From: Haloarcula sp. CBA1127
GTDB lineage: Archaea; Halobacteriota; Halobacteria; Halobacteriales; Haloarculaceae
Direction: 5' to 3'
Assembly: GCF_001485575.1 (NCBI RefSeq)
Contig: NZ_BCNB01000006.1
Span: forward strand, 992,001 to 1,056,000
DNA length: 64,000 nt
The translations under genes and the position numbers were made by a program. How positions within the stretch are numbered: position 1 is the first letter of the stretch; every line of letters begins with the position of its first letter. The notes beneath the pieces were generated by a model that was given only the letters and a program-made list of their open reading frames with translations, was not told where the DNA came from and did not search any database. Of the stretch, positions 1 through 8,544 are shown piece by piece.

Positions 1-1
1 C

Positions 2-883
2 GCCTGGGCAGCGATGCGCTACGGGCTCCGGGTGGAGTCAATCACGCTCTGGATTCTCGGCGGCCTCGCCAGCCTCGAAGCCATGCCAAAGGAATGGAAC
101 CGGGAGCTCGTCATCGCGCTGGCCGGCCCTGCCGTGAGTATTCTGACCGGGCTCGCCTGCTACGCCGCGCTGTTTGCGCTGCCGGCGAGCGCGCAGGTAA
201 CGCTGTTCGTCGTCGGCTGGCTGGCCGTCACGAACCTCTTTCTCGCCGTGTTCAACATGTTGCCGGCGTTCCCGATGGATGGCGGCCGCGTGCTCCGGGC
301 GCTGCTCGCTCGAACGCGGCCCTACGCGACGGCGACCCGTATCGCCGCCCGTATCGGGACCGGGTTCGCCGTGCTGTTCGCCGTCGTCGGCGTCCTCTCG
401 TTCAGCCCGCTGCTGTTGCTGCTCGCGCTGTTTGTCTACGGAGCCGCGTCGAGCGAATCCCGAACGGTTGCCCTGGCTGCCCTGCTGGAAGGACTGACCG
501 TCGACGACGTGGCCAGCCCGCTCGACGCGACTATCGAGGCCAGCGCCAGTGTCGAGGACCTCGTCGACCGGATGTTCGCTGATCGGCGGACCGAGTTCGC
601 TGTCACGCGCGGCGGCGACGTGATTGGCGTCGTCACAGTCGGCGATTTCAGGGAACTCTCCAAGGCCGAACGTGAGGCCGACACTGTCGCTGACCTGATG
701 GACACCGACCTGCCACGCTTTGCCTCGGAAACGGCCGCCTTCGACGCGCTCGTCGAACTCGACACCGCTAGGGCCACCGCCGCCTTCGTCGACAGCCCCG
801 AGGGGACCCGTGTTGTCTCCCGGGAAGACTTCTCCAGCGCGATGGAGATGCAGCGGCTCGTCAGCTCGCCGGAACCGTTCTAA
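2..883 (+). CDS. Site-2 protease (M50) family membrane metalloprotease with CBS domains, 5'-truncated
   Basis: The reading frame is already open at base 2 (Ala-Trp-Ala-Ala-Met-Arg-Tyr-Gly), the sequence that normally follows the HExxH zinc motif of site-2 proteases, so the start and HExxH lie outside the window. Seen here: a run of hydrophobic segments and the second S2P motif [12 protein letters not shown], whose Asp is the third zinc ligand in the family. The last ~115 residues are soluble and look like a CBS pair ([20 protein letters not shown]). Family knowledge: intramembrane cleavage of membrane-bound proteins, with CBS domains sensing adenine nucleotides. The substrate is unknown. The first internal ATG at 14 is not the start. 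Confidence 0.85.
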   Translation, partial: AWAAMRYGLRVESITLWILGGLASLEAMPKEWNRELVIALAGPAVSILTGLACYAALFALPASAQVTLFVVGWLAVTNLFLAVFNMLPAFPMDGGRVLRALLARTRPYATATRIAARIGTGFAVLFAVVGVLSFSPLLLLLALFVYGAASSESRTVALAALLEGLTVDDVASPLDATIEASASVEDLVDRMFADRRTEFAVTRGGDVIGVVTVGDFRELSKAEREADTVADLMDTDLPRFASETAAFDALVELDTARATAAFVDSPEGTRVVSREDFSSAMEMQRLVSSPEPF

Positions 884-1090
884 CACAGCGTTTACTCGCT
901 CGAATATGGTCCCTACCAGCTAGAAGGCGCTACCTGAAGCCGGCTGGACGACCTAAGCGAACTAGGACTTTCCGGCGTCGCGGCTTGTCGGTCGGCTGTC
1001 CGTATTCGTTGCGGGGATTGCCACTGAAACAGAGACGCCCGCTCCTGACTGCCGGTACACCCAAGAGGGGGCGACGTACACTACTCGACA

Positions 1091-1945
1091 ATGCAAACCG
1101 GGTTCGTCGAACTGTTTGTCGACCTCGTCGGCACCGACCCGTTGATAAACGGCCTCGTTGGCGGGGTCATCATCGCGACGATGAACCTCTTTGGTGCGTC
1201 GCTCGTGTTGGTCTGGCGTGACCCCTCGGAGCGGGCGCTGGATACGGCGCTGGGCTTCGCTGCTGGTGTGATGCTGGCCGCCGCGTTCACGAGCCTCATC
1301 ATCCCCGGCATCGAGGAATACTCGGGCGGAAATCCGATTCCGACGCTCGTCGGCGTCGCACTGGGGGCGCTGTTCCTCGACCGCGCGGACGGCCTCGTCC
1401 CGCACGCCCACTACCTCCTGACCGGGAGCCGCCGGTCGGACGCGGCCAACCCCAGTCAGGACCTCCCGGTTGACGAGTCGAAACTGGCGGGCGTCGTCCT
1501 GTTCATCCTCGCGATTACGCTCCACAACATCCCTGAGGGGCTTGCCGTTGGGGTCGGCTTCGGCGCAGCCGCCGGCGACCCGCTCCAGATCGGCAGCGCG
1601 CTCTCGTTGATGCTTGCCATCGGCATTCAGAACATCCCCGAGGGGCTGGCCGTCTCCGTTGCGGCGATCAACGCAGGTCTGGACCGTCGGCTCTACGCCG
1701 TCTTCACCGGGATTCGCTCCGGTGTCGTGGAGATACCGCTGGCGGTGCTCGGCGCTGTCGCCGTCGTGACCATCGAACCGCTCCTACCCTATGCGATGGG
1801 CTTTGCGGCGGGCGCGATGCTGTTCGTGATTTCCGACGAGATAATCCCCGAGACGCACCAGCGCGGCTACGAGCGCGTTGCAACGCTCGGGCTGATGGCC
1901 GGCGTCATCGTTATGCTGTATCTAGATATCGCGCTTGCAGCCTGA
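1091..1945 (+). CDS. ZIP family divalent metal transporter
   Basis: This 284-residue polytopic membrane protein has about eight hydrophobic segments. The two ZIP signature helices are present: HNIPEGLAVGVG in TM4 and QNIPEGLAVSVA in TM5, which together build the binuclear metal site (His of the first motif replaced by Gln in the second). Length and the absence of a long His-rich loop fit the GufA/ZupT-like branch. Expected role: import of Zn2+ or other divalent cations across the cytoplasmic membrane. The start ATG at 1091 follows a 200-base gap with no other gene. It is convergent with the next gene, with 7 bases between the stop codons. Confidence 0.88.
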   Translation: MQTGFVELFVDLVGTDPLINGLVGGVIIATMNLFGASLVLVWRDPSERALDTALGFAAGVMLAAAFTSLIIPGIEEYSGGNPIPTLVGVALGALFLDRADGLVPHAHYLLTGSRRSDAANPSQDLPVDESKLAGVVLFILAITLHNIPEGLAVGVGFGAAAGDPLQIGSALSLMLAIGIQNIPEGLAVSVAAINAGLDRRLYAVFTGIRSGVVEIPLAVLGAVAVVTIEPLLPYAMGFAAGAMLFVISDEIIPETHQRGYERVATLGLMAGVIVMLYLDIALAA

Positions 1946-1952
1946 ACTGCCG

Positions 1953-2252
1953 TCACTCCTCGTAGGGCCAGTTCGGGTCGCGGTCGAGGCCTGTCGGCTC
2001 CTCACAGTCCCCGGCCTCGTCGGGGGAACACGCCCCGTGTTCGCGGAAGTTCTCGCGTGCTTCCGTCAGCGACACGTGGTTCGTATCGCTGACGAACTCC
2101 GCGTCGCCGAACTGAATCGGGTCGTCGAGCCAGTGACACACCGGACACATCTCGTACGACCCGGGCCGGCCCTCCGGGAGTGTCTGGTAGCCACAACACG
2201 GGCAATAGCCCAGCTCCCGTGCGGCTGGATTACCGGGCGTCTCGGTTGACAT
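1953..2252 (-). CDS. CPCC-type cysteine-rich small protein
   Basis: This 99-residue acidic protein carries the N-terminal motif YCPCCGYQTL followed by YEMCPVCHW, the pattern of the CPCC cysteine-rich domain family. The four cysteines in two CxxC pairs suggest one zinc-ribbon-like site. A further Cys pair (GACSPDEAGDCEEP) lies in the C-terminal third. Function in the family is unknown; association with toxin-immunity or nucleic-acid binding has been suggested for related domains but nothing here tests it. It is a single gene, convergent with the ZIP transporter. Confidence 0.75.
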   Translation of the reverse strand: MSTETPGNPAARELGYCPCCGYQTLPEGRPGSYEMCPVCHWLDDPIQFGDAEFVSDTNHVSLTEARENFREHGACSPDEAGDCEEPTGLDRDPNWPYEE

Positions 2253-2327
2253 ATTTCGTGGTATGTGTCTTCACACCATAGAATTACCGAACCGGGGCGA
2301 TGCATGACTATCGCTGCGACGGACAGA

Positions 2328-2612
2328 CTACTCCGACTGTGCGTCTTCGACCTTCTCCGCGTACTCCTCCAGTTCAGTGGCCAGTTCGCGGGCCTGGGCC
2401 GCCGACAGCGTCACCGAATCCGCGTGTGGCTTCACCGCGTCGAGATCGGTGTTGTCCATCTCCAGTTGGAGTTCGACGTGGTCCGGGTTCTTTCGCGGCG
2501 CGGTCACGTTCAGGACAGCCAGAGCCTCCTCCTCGAAGCCGTGGCCTTCTACCTCACCGTCGAGTAGATCGAAGGTCGTGTACGCGTTGACCTTCATGAT
2601 GCGGTCGACCAT
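2328..2612 (-). CDS. Small conserved haloarchaeal protein of unknown function
   Basis: 94 residues, starting MVDRIMKVNAYTTFDLLDGE; an alternative start is the Met six residues in. It is strongly acidic, with an amphipathic C-terminal helix (ARELATELEEYAEKVEDAQSE). I associate it from memory with the haloarchaeal family DUF6360, not checked. No catalytic motif or membrane segment is visible. It lies 35 bases downstream of pncB on the same strand and may be co-transcribed with it. Confidence 0.7.
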   Translation of the reverse strand: MVDRIMKVNAYTTFDLLDGEVEGHGFEEEALAVLNVTAPRKNPDHVELQLEMDNTDLDAVKPHADSVTLSAAQARELATELEEYAEKVEDAQSE

Positions 2613-2646
2613 ACCTCGTATTCGCGGCCCGGAGACTTAACGCCCG

Positions 2647-3810
2647 TTACTCGGCCACGGTCACGCCTTCGTAGCCGACTCGCTCGGCGTCCGCCGCCGT
2701 GCGGTCGATGGCCGCATCGAGGTCGAACTCCCTGACGATCTCCCCGTCGCGAATCAGTGGTTCCAGTAGCGACTCGGCGTCTGCCGGCCCGTCGCGGTCG
2801 GCCAGACCGATGTGATGGCCGCCGTCGGCGGTTCGGTACACCGACTTCGTCCCGGTGAGCTTCCCCCGCTTGGCCGCCGGTTCGCCGTCCAGTTCGACGA
2901 TATCCAGCGCGAAGTCCAGCGGGTCGGCGTTGGCGACGTACCCTCCGACGCCGAAGCCGTCAGCTACGTCCCGAAGTTCTCGCAGGGTTGCCGGGGTGAT
3001 ACCGCCCGAGAGGAACAGGTCCACGTCCTCGTGGCCGTAGGCGTCCAGCGTCCAGCGTACCTCCCGAACGATGTGGCGGAAGTCCCCACGGCGGGAGCCG
3101 GTCGTGTCCAGTCGAACGCCTGTGAGGTCATCGACGGCTTCCGCTGCGCGGAGCGCTTCGTCGGTCTCGTCGCTGTAGGTGTCCGTCAGCGCGATGCGGG
3201 GCGTCTCTTCGGGGACGGCGGCGTCGAACGCCTGCCACGCCTGTTCCTGATTACCGCGGCCGAAACAGATCATGAGCGCGTGGGGCATCGTCCCACCAGC
3301 GTCCCGGCCGATGACCTCGCCCGCAGCGACGTTCGAAATGCCGTCGAGACCGCCCAACAGCGCTGACCGCTCGACCATCGCACTGATCGATGGGTGGACG
3401 TGGCGCGACCCAAAGGAGAGCACCGTTGATTCCGGCGCGGCGTGGCGGGCCTCCAGCGCCCGTGTTGCGATACCGGTCGAGTGTGAGAGAAAGCCAAGGA
3501 GCGCCGTCTCTAGACGACAGAATTCCCGGTACGACCCTTCGATTCGCATCACTGGGCCGCCGTCGAACAGTTGCCCTTCGGGGAGCGCGTCAACGTCGAC
3601 GTCCCGTCCTTCGAGCAACTCGGCGGCGTCTTTCAGCCCCGACAGCAGCTTCCACCGGCCCGTCGCGAACTGGTTCGCCGTCACTTCGGCGACCACGTCC
3701 GGGTTCTTGCCCGCGTGTTCTAGCGCCTCCATCGTCCGGTCGAAGTAGGCGTCGGTCGCCCGCCCCTCGCGAATCGCCTCTGGTGAGACGATATCGAACT
3801 CCTCGCTCAT
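2647..3810 (-). CDS. pncB: Nicotinate phosphoribosyltransferase
   Basis: This 387-residue protein matches the archaeal nicotinate phosphoribosyltransferase family, which makes nicotinate mononucleotide from nicotinate and PRPP in NAD salvage. Supporting segments are SEEFDIVSPEAIREGRATDAYF at the start (typical of archaeal members), LGFLSHSTGIATRA, VLSFGSRHVHP, the ATP/PRPP-side segment VRLDTTGSRRGDF, and FLSGGITPATLREL, whose Gly-rich loop binds phosphate. A nicotinamidase gene (6823-7395) lies 3 kb away, so both steps of nicotinamide-to-NaMN salvage are encoded in this neighbourhood, separated by two lipoprotein genes. Confidence 0.9.
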   Translation of the reverse strand: MSEEFDIVSPEAIREGRATDAYFDRTMEALEHAGKNPDVVAEVTANQFATGRWKLLSGLKDAAELLEGRDVDVDALPEGQLFDGGPVMRIEGSYREFCRLETALLGFLSHSTGIATRALEARHAAPESTVLSFGSRHVHPSISAMVERSALLGGLDGISNVAAGEVIGRDAGGTMPHALMICFGRGNQEQAWQAFDAAVPEETPRIALTDTYSDETDEALRAAEAVDDLTGVRLDTTGSRRGDFRHIVREVRWTLDAYGHEDVDLFLSGGITPATLRELRDVADGFGVGGYVANADPLDFALDIVELDGEPAAKRGKLTGTKSVYRTADGGHHIGLADRDGPADAESLLEPLIRDGEIVREFDLDAAIDRTAADAERVGYEGVTVAE

Positions 3811-3862
3811 GGCACGGTGTTTTCAGTGTGGCGAAAAAAGCGGTCCGGTCGGCGACTGCCCC

Positions 3863-5221
3863 TCAAGACTCCGCTTGCCGGTGAATCTCGTCGAGGTCAC
3901 TCACTGTCGGGCCGTTGACGATGCGGACGGTCTTGCCCGACCGGACCACGCGGAACGTGTCGTTGAACTGGTCGTCCGCTGGGACGACATAGACGTTACT
4001 GCGGGGCTGGCTGGCACCGTGTTCCTCGGTCAGCGCCGCCCGGTATGCCTGTTCGAACTCGCTCGCGTCTTCCGCGGTATCCCAGCGGGTCTCCCAGACG
4101 TACCCGTAGCCGCCGGAGCCGTTGCGGTAGGGCACGACGAGGTCACCGCCCCAGCCAGCCGAGATATCGCTCTCGTAGCTGTAGCGGTCGCCCTCCGTCT
4201 GGCCGTTGTGGTACATCATCGCGTAGATTGAGGTCTCCCCGGCCGTGTCGCCGACCGGGTCGTGGTCGAAGCGGTTCCACTCGGCGGACGAGCGGTCCGC
4301 GATGCTGACGTTCACGGGCTCTTCGTCGGGATATTTCTCGGTGTGGAGCACCTGCTCGGTGCTGTCGGGGAAGTCGTCGTGGAGGGCGTCGACGGCGTCC
4401 CAGCCACCGTCAGAGCGAACCTGATCAATGAACCGCGGGCCGGTGACGTACGGCTGGTAGAGAACGGTGAACAGCCCCTCATTATAGCTCGGTTCCTGGC
4501 TTTCGGTATCGCCGTCGTTGCTTCCGCCGTCGCTGGTCCGGTCCGGGAGCGCGATACAGCCCCAGCCGTCACCACAGCGGCGCTCGTAGAGGATGCGGAC
4601 GTAGTTGGCCTCGCCTTCGGTGACGCCCTGCCGAGACAGTTGCGTGTCCTGCGTTTCCGCGGAGCCGTTCAGCCCGAAGTGCTGGTCCTGCAGGGCGTGA
4701 ACGAGTTCGTGTGAGAGCGTGCGCCGGTCGATCTGTGGCGTCTCCGTTGGGCTGACGATGACGATTTCGTCCTTGCTCGGCGAGTAGTAGCCCTGCACAG
4801 TCGTCGAAAGCGTATCGTCGATTTCGTCGCTGCTGCCGGAGTCCTCACCGATGAGCAGGAGCGCTTCCCACACCTGGTCGTTCCAGGGGTCCTGTGGACG
4901 ACTGCTGTCGCCGCTGTTGTTGCCCCCAGACCGGTTCTGGTACTCGGCTCGGGAGATGACCGAAACCGGAACCGATTCTTTGAATTCCAAGTCACGGACC
5001 TGCTCGACGCGAGCCATCGTCCGGGCAACGACGGCCTCTCGCTCCGTCTCGTTCAGTCCGTCGTCGGTCGTCACTGACACCGAGTCATCGTACCAGTAGC
5101 CGTTCTCGTAGCCGATGGCGTCCTCGCCGGTCGGTGTCTCGGGGTGGTCGCTGCCGCCGAAGGACGGGACTGTACAGCCCGCTAGGACGACCGCCAGCGC
5201 GATGAGCAGTTCCTTACGCAT
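3863..5221 (-). CDS. Lipoprotein metalloprotease-like protein, Hvo_1808 surface-protein type (copy B)
   Basis: This exported protein starts MRKELLIALAVVLAGC, a short lipoprotein signal with lipobox LAGC; the mature N-terminal Cys would be lipidated and anchored outside. Residues about 170-215 contain LSHELVHALQDQHFGL, an HExxH zinc motif, followed some 25 residues later by TEGEANYV, a candidate third-ligand Glu (gluzincin arrangement). The ATG at 5221 overlaps the stop of the upstream paralogue by 8 bases; a further in-frame ATG at 5233 would add four residues but gives a poorer signal peptide. It is a paralogue of the next gene upstream, with the same core YENGYWYDDSVSVTTDDGLN. The substrate is unknown. 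Confidence 0.8.
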   Translation of the reverse strand: MRKELLIALAVVLAGCTVPSFGGSDHPETPTGEDAIGYENGYWYDDSVSVTTDDGLNETEREAVVARTMARVEQVRDLEFKESVPVSVISRAEYQNRSGGNNSGDSSRPQDPWNDQVWEALLLIGEDSGSSDEIDDTLSTTVQGYYSPSKDEIVIVSPTETPQIDRRTLSHELVHALQDQHFGLNGSAETQDTQLSRQGVTEGEANYVRILYERRCGDGWGCIALPDRTSDGGSNDGDTESQEPSYNEGLFTVLYQPYVTGPRFIDQVRSDGGWDAVDALHDDFPDSTEQVLHTEKYPDEEPVNVSIADRSSAEWNRFDHDPVGDTAGETSIYAMMYHNGQTEGDRYSYESDISAGWGGDLVVPYRNGSGGYGYVWETRWDTAEDASEFEQAYRAALTEEHGASQPRSNVYVVPADDQFNDTFRVVRSGKTVRIVNGPTVSDLDEIHRQAES

Positions 5222-6674
5222 CGTGGACCTCATCGAGTTCGTCGGCTGTCGGTGCGTTCACGATAGTGACGGTCTGCCCGTCGACCCTGACCGAAATAGC
5301 GTCGGTGTAGGGACTGTCTTCCTCGATGACCCAGTGGCCCTCCGCGGTTCGAGTGCCGCCCCAGTGAGCGATGACCGCCGTCCAGGCGTCGGCGAATTCG
5401 CGGGCATCGGCTTCGCTGGCCCAGGTCGTTTTCCAGACGTAGGCTGTCTCGTCACCGCTGGCGTAAACGTGCATCCGGCCGCCCTGCCAGCCGTCGGTCG
5501 CGGGCAGGTCGTAGTTGTACGGGTCATCGCTGTCCAGCGATCCGTCATCGTAGTTGATGACATCTCGCGTCCGGACGACGCTCGACTCGTTGTAGTCATC
5601 GGCGATGGTGTACGCCATCGACCCGGCGATGGCGGAGGGGCCGACAACGGCGTAGTCGGGTCGGTCGCGGTCGGTCGAGGGTCTGACCCGCCCCCAGTCG
5701 TCGCTGGACCGGTCCGCAAGCGAGACTGACTCGGGTTCCCACTCGGGGTAGCGCTCGGGGTACGTTACCTCAGTGGCCCCGTCGGGATGGTCGTCGTAAG
5801 CGTCATTGACGGCGCTCCAGCCGCCACGTTCTCGGAGATTTCCGATCAGGCCGGGCCCGTCGCTGTAGGGGAAATACTGCATGAAGTTGATGCCGAAGTG
5901 GCGGTCACCGCCACCACCGCCGCTCTGGGCAGGCCTGTCGATACAGCGCCATGCCTCGCCACAGCGGTCGGTGTAGGTCTGGGTGACAGCAACGGCATCG
6001 CCTTCGACCATGCCGTTCCGACCCTGTACCTGATCCCGCGTCCGCGCGTCACTTTCGAGGCCGAAGTGCTGGTCCTGCAGCGCGTGGACGAGTTCGTGGG
6101 CCAGCGTCCCCCGGCTAATCGTCGGTGTCTCCGATTCACTGACGATGACGATTTCACTTCGCTGGCTGCTGTAGTACCCCAGCACGCTCTCCCCGCGGTT
6201 GCTGTTCTGGACGGCGATGGAGTCGCGGTCCTCGCCGATGAAAAACAGCGCCTCGAACTTTACGTTGTCAAATCGACGCAGGGACTCACCGGTCTCGCCG
6301 CCGCCCGTGTTGTTGCGGTACTCGGCTCGCGAGACGACAGAAACCGGCACTGTCTCCTCGAACTCCAGACCGCGAATCTGCTCAACGCGGGCCATCGTTC
6401 GGGCAACGACGGCTTCCCGCTCCGTCTCGTTCAGTCCGTCATCGGTCGTTACTGACAGCGATTCGTTGTACCAGTAGCCGTTCTCGTAGCCCAGCCGGTC
6501 CGTTGCAGGCGCTGACGGGGCGGAGTCGTTGTTCCCGTAGTCGGTCGCGGGTTCGCTTGGTGTCAGATCAGCATTGTGTGACTCCGTCTGGTCGGGCGAC
6601 ACACTGGGTGCCTGACAGCCCGCCAGTAACAGCACAGCGGCACAGAGAACGACGAGGGCGAAAGGGCGGCGCAT
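5214..6674 (-). CDS. Lipoprotein metalloprotease-like protein, Hvo_1808 surface-protein type (copy A)
   Basis: 486 residues. The N-terminus RRPFALVVLCAAVLLLAGC is a lipoprotein signal with lipobox LAGC. A Ser/Asp/Pro-rich linker leads to a core shared with the downstream paralogue (LGYENGYWYNESLSVTTDD). The zinc motif is LAHELVHALQDQHFGL, with a downstream VEGDAVAV supplying a candidate third ligand. Both genes are translationally overlapped (8 bases), pointing to one transcript from upstream of 6674. Family knowledge: named after an abundant Haloferax surface protein; proteolytic activity is inferred from the motif and not, as far as I know, demonstrated. Confidence 0.82.
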   Translation of the reverse strand: MRRPFALVVLCAAVLLLAGCQAPSVSPDQTESHNADLTPSEPATDYGNNDSAPSAPATDRLGYENGYWYNESLSVTTDDGLNETEREAVVARTMARVEQIRGLEFEETVPVSVVSRAEYRNNTGGGETGESLRRFDNVKFEALFFIGEDRDSIAVQNSNRGESVLGYYSSQRSEIVIVSESETPTISRGTLAHELVHALQDQHFGLESDARTRDQVQGRNGMVEGDAVAVTQTYTDRCGEAWRCIDRPAQSGGGGGDRHFGINFMQYFPYSDGPGLIGNLRERGGWSAVNDAYDDHPDGATEVTYPERYPEWEPESVSLADRSSDDWGRVRPSTDRDRPDYAVVGPSAIAGSMAYTIADDYNESSVVRTRDVINYDDGSLDSDDPYNYDLPATDGWQGGRMHVYASGDETAYVWKTTWASEADAREFADAWTAVIAHWGGTRTAEGHWVIEEDSPYTDAISVRVDGQTVTIVNAPTADELDEVHDA

Positions 6675-6822
6675 CTACTTTTACGGTGGGTTACCACAGT
6701 GAAAAGTCACACGCTAATCGTGAATGCATTCGCCGGCCAGAAAGAATTTCTGCGTCTGTTTGGGCCTTCCGTACCCCACCGTGGGAGTAACTTTCGTAGT
6801 CGCGCCCTGCCAAGGTTCCCGT

Positions 6823-7395
6823 ATGGAACTCGACCCAGCACAGACCGCCCTGGTCGTCGTCGATATGCAGAACGGCTTCTGTCACCCCGATGGAAGCCTC
6901 TACGCACCGGACAGCGAAGCGGCTATCGAGCCTTGCGCCGAACTCGTCGACCGTGCCCGCGAAGCCGGCGCGAAGGTCGTGTTCACCCGAGACGTGCATC
7001 CGCCCGACCAGTTCGAGGACACCCACTACTACGATGAGTTCGACCGATGGGGCGAACACGTCGTTGAAGATTCTTGGGAGACCGAACTCGTCGACGAGGT
7101 CGACCCACAGGACGAGGACTTGATCGTCGTCAAGCACACCTATGATGCCTTCTACCAGACAGAACTGGAAGGGTGGCTCGACGCTCACGGTGTCAAGGAC
7201 CTGGCTATCTGTGGCACGCTCGCGAACGTTTGCGTACTCCACACTGCCTCTAGCGCTGGCCTCCGTGACTACCGACCCATTCTTGTCGAGGACGCCGTCG
7301 GTTACATCGAGGACGAGCACCGCGAGTACGCACTGGACCACGCTGAGTGGCTGTTCGGCGAACTGACTGACCGAGGCGGCCTCACGTTTGCCTGA
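6823..7395 (+). CDS. pncA: Nicotinamidase (cysteine hydrolase, isochorismatase superfamily)
   Basis: 190 residues from the ATG at 6823, chosen because MELDPAQTALVVVDMQNGF is the family N-terminus; an upstream extension lacks homology-like character. Catalytic triad candidates are Asp of VVDMQNGF, Lys of VVKHTYDAF and Cys of ANVCVLHTA. Metal ligands would be Asp/His of TRDVHPPD and His of WGEHVVED. Reaction: nicotinamide to nicotinate plus ammonia, feeding PncB encoded at 2647-3810. It is divergent from the lipoprotein pair. Confidence 0.85.
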   Translation: MELDPAQTALVVVDMQNGFCHPDGSLYAPDSEAAIEPCAELVDRAREAGAKVVFTRDVHPPDQFEDTHYYDEFDRWGEHVVEDSWETELVDEVDPQDEDLIVVKHTYDAFYQTELEGWLDAHGVKDLAICGTLANVCVLHTASSAGLRDYRPILVEDAVGYIEDEHREYALDHAEWLFGELTDRGGLTFA

Positions 7396-7398
7396 CGG

Positions 7399-7464
7399 AT
7401 GGCTGAGGACCCGGCCTACGAACAGGCGAAGCAGACCCACATTGAGCGCTACCGGGCGTCGTAG
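7399..7464 (+). CDS. Possible 21-residue microprotein after pncA
   Basis: An ATG three bases after the pncA stop opens a 21-codon frame (MAEDPAYEQAKQTHIERYRAS) ending in TAG at 7464, directly before the convergent M23-like gene. Its composition is haloarchaeal (acidic start, GC-rich third positions), and the tight spacing would allow translational coupling. There is no homology I recognise and chance occurrence is quite possible. Confidence 0.2.
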   Translation: MAEDPAYEQAKQTHIERYRAS

Positions 7465-8319
7465 CTACGAGGAGTCGTCGCCGGCTGCGGCCCGCTGGAT
7501 GGTCACCCGTACCTCGTCGCCAACGGCGAGGTCGATGTCCTCGCCAACGAGCTTCGCACCGAAGCGCTCGCGACCACAGAACAGCGCGATACCGGTTATC
7601 GGCTCGCCGTTTGCCAGCACGGTCACGTCGTCCCACGCGACCGTGCGGCCGTCGGCTGTCCCGACGTGCTGGCCTGCAAGAGCCGCGGCTCCAGCATTAT
7701 CATCGCTCAGCAGGCCACCGCCCGAGTAGTGGGGCAAGCCGCCGTCGAGAATGCCCGAACCGTCGCCGCCAACATCGTTGGCGATGCCAACGAAGGAGTC
7801 ACCGGGTGCCGGATGGGCAGGTTCGTCGAGTCGGACCCACGTTTCGCCGCCGTCGACGACGGTGCCAGTCCCGTCCCAGGACAGCGGCGTCACGTCGACG
7901 GCCACGTCGACCGGCAGTGAGCCCGACGCCCGATAGGGGTTCGCGTCGGGGTCGCGGAAGCCGAGGTGGATGTGGTTGGGGACCCACGGCGCGAAAAAGC
8001 CCGCCCGCACTAGCGCTCCGAGGTCGTCGCCGACAGCGACCGTCTCGCCGGGTTCGACGGCCGGGTTGACGTGCAGTAACCGCGCCACAGTGTCGCCGGT
8101 ATCAATCAAGATGAGGTGGTCGTGCTCGGCCGCGTAGGCCTTTGGTGGGGCCTGAACCGTCTTCGTATCGACGACCTCGCCGGCGACCGGCGACGGCGCA
8201 CGTTCGCCGTCGGGGTAGAGGTCGATAGCACATCCCTCGTCGTGGGCGTCGAACGGCGAGTTGTACAGGGAGAACCGGTAGTACTGGAAAAGCACATCCC
8301 GCGGTATCGTGACGGGCAT
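7465..8319 (-). CDS. M23/duplicated-hybrid-motif (peptidase-like) protein
   Basis: 284 residues with no signal peptide or membrane segment. The N-terminal half resembles the M23 beta-barrel fold: DAHDEGCAIDLYP near residue 25, GEVVDTKTV, then ILIDTGDTVARLLHVNPAVEPGETVAVGDDLG and PNHIHLGF. The HIH pair corresponds to the HxH zinc ligands of M23 peptidases, and the first His/Asp pair is spaced wider than the usual HxxxD. The C-terminal ~130 residues are a separate beta-rich part unknown to me. Archaea lack peptidoglycan, so a lysostaphin-type role is unlikely. It is convergent with pncA. Confidence 0.6.
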   Translation of the reverse strand: MPVTIPRDVLFQYYRFSLYNSPFDAHDEGCAIDLYPDGERAPSPVAGEVVDTKTVQAPPKAYAAEHDHLILIDTGDTVARLLHVNPAVEPGETVAVGDDLGALVRAGFFAPWVPNHIHLGFRDPDANPYRASGSLPVDVAVDVTPLSWDGTGTVVDGGETWVRLDEPAHPAPGDSFVGIANDVGGDGSGILDGGLPHYSGGGLLSDDNAGAAALAGQHVGTADGRTVAWDDVTVLANGEPITGIALFCGRERFGAKLVGEDIDLAVGDEVRVTIQRAAAGDDSS

Positions 8320-8511
8320 CGACGGCGATTAGGGGTGTGTCGGTATGGCTCTGTCGTCCGAAGGTTCAAGAGCTATGCCGGGGCCACCGCTTCGCGTGCG
8401 CTGACGACGACCGCGGCGGGGGCAGCGGGTGTGCGACACGTCCCGCCGCGACGGCCATGTGTCGCCTGTTCGCTATCCACCGCTGCGGGGTCACCTGCTG
8501 GACCGGCGGAC

Positions 8512-8521
8512 CGTTTTAATC
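8512..8521 (+). promoter_or_regulatory. TATA element of the lipoate ligase-family gene
   Basis: The sequence CGTTTTAATC sits 25-33 bases upstream of the ATG at 8545, the distance expected for an archaeal TATA box giving a leaderless or nearly leaderless transcript. Its AT content stands out from the GC-rich flank. Confidence 0.45.
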
Positions 8522-8544
8522 CAACGGGACCGTACCGCTCGATT

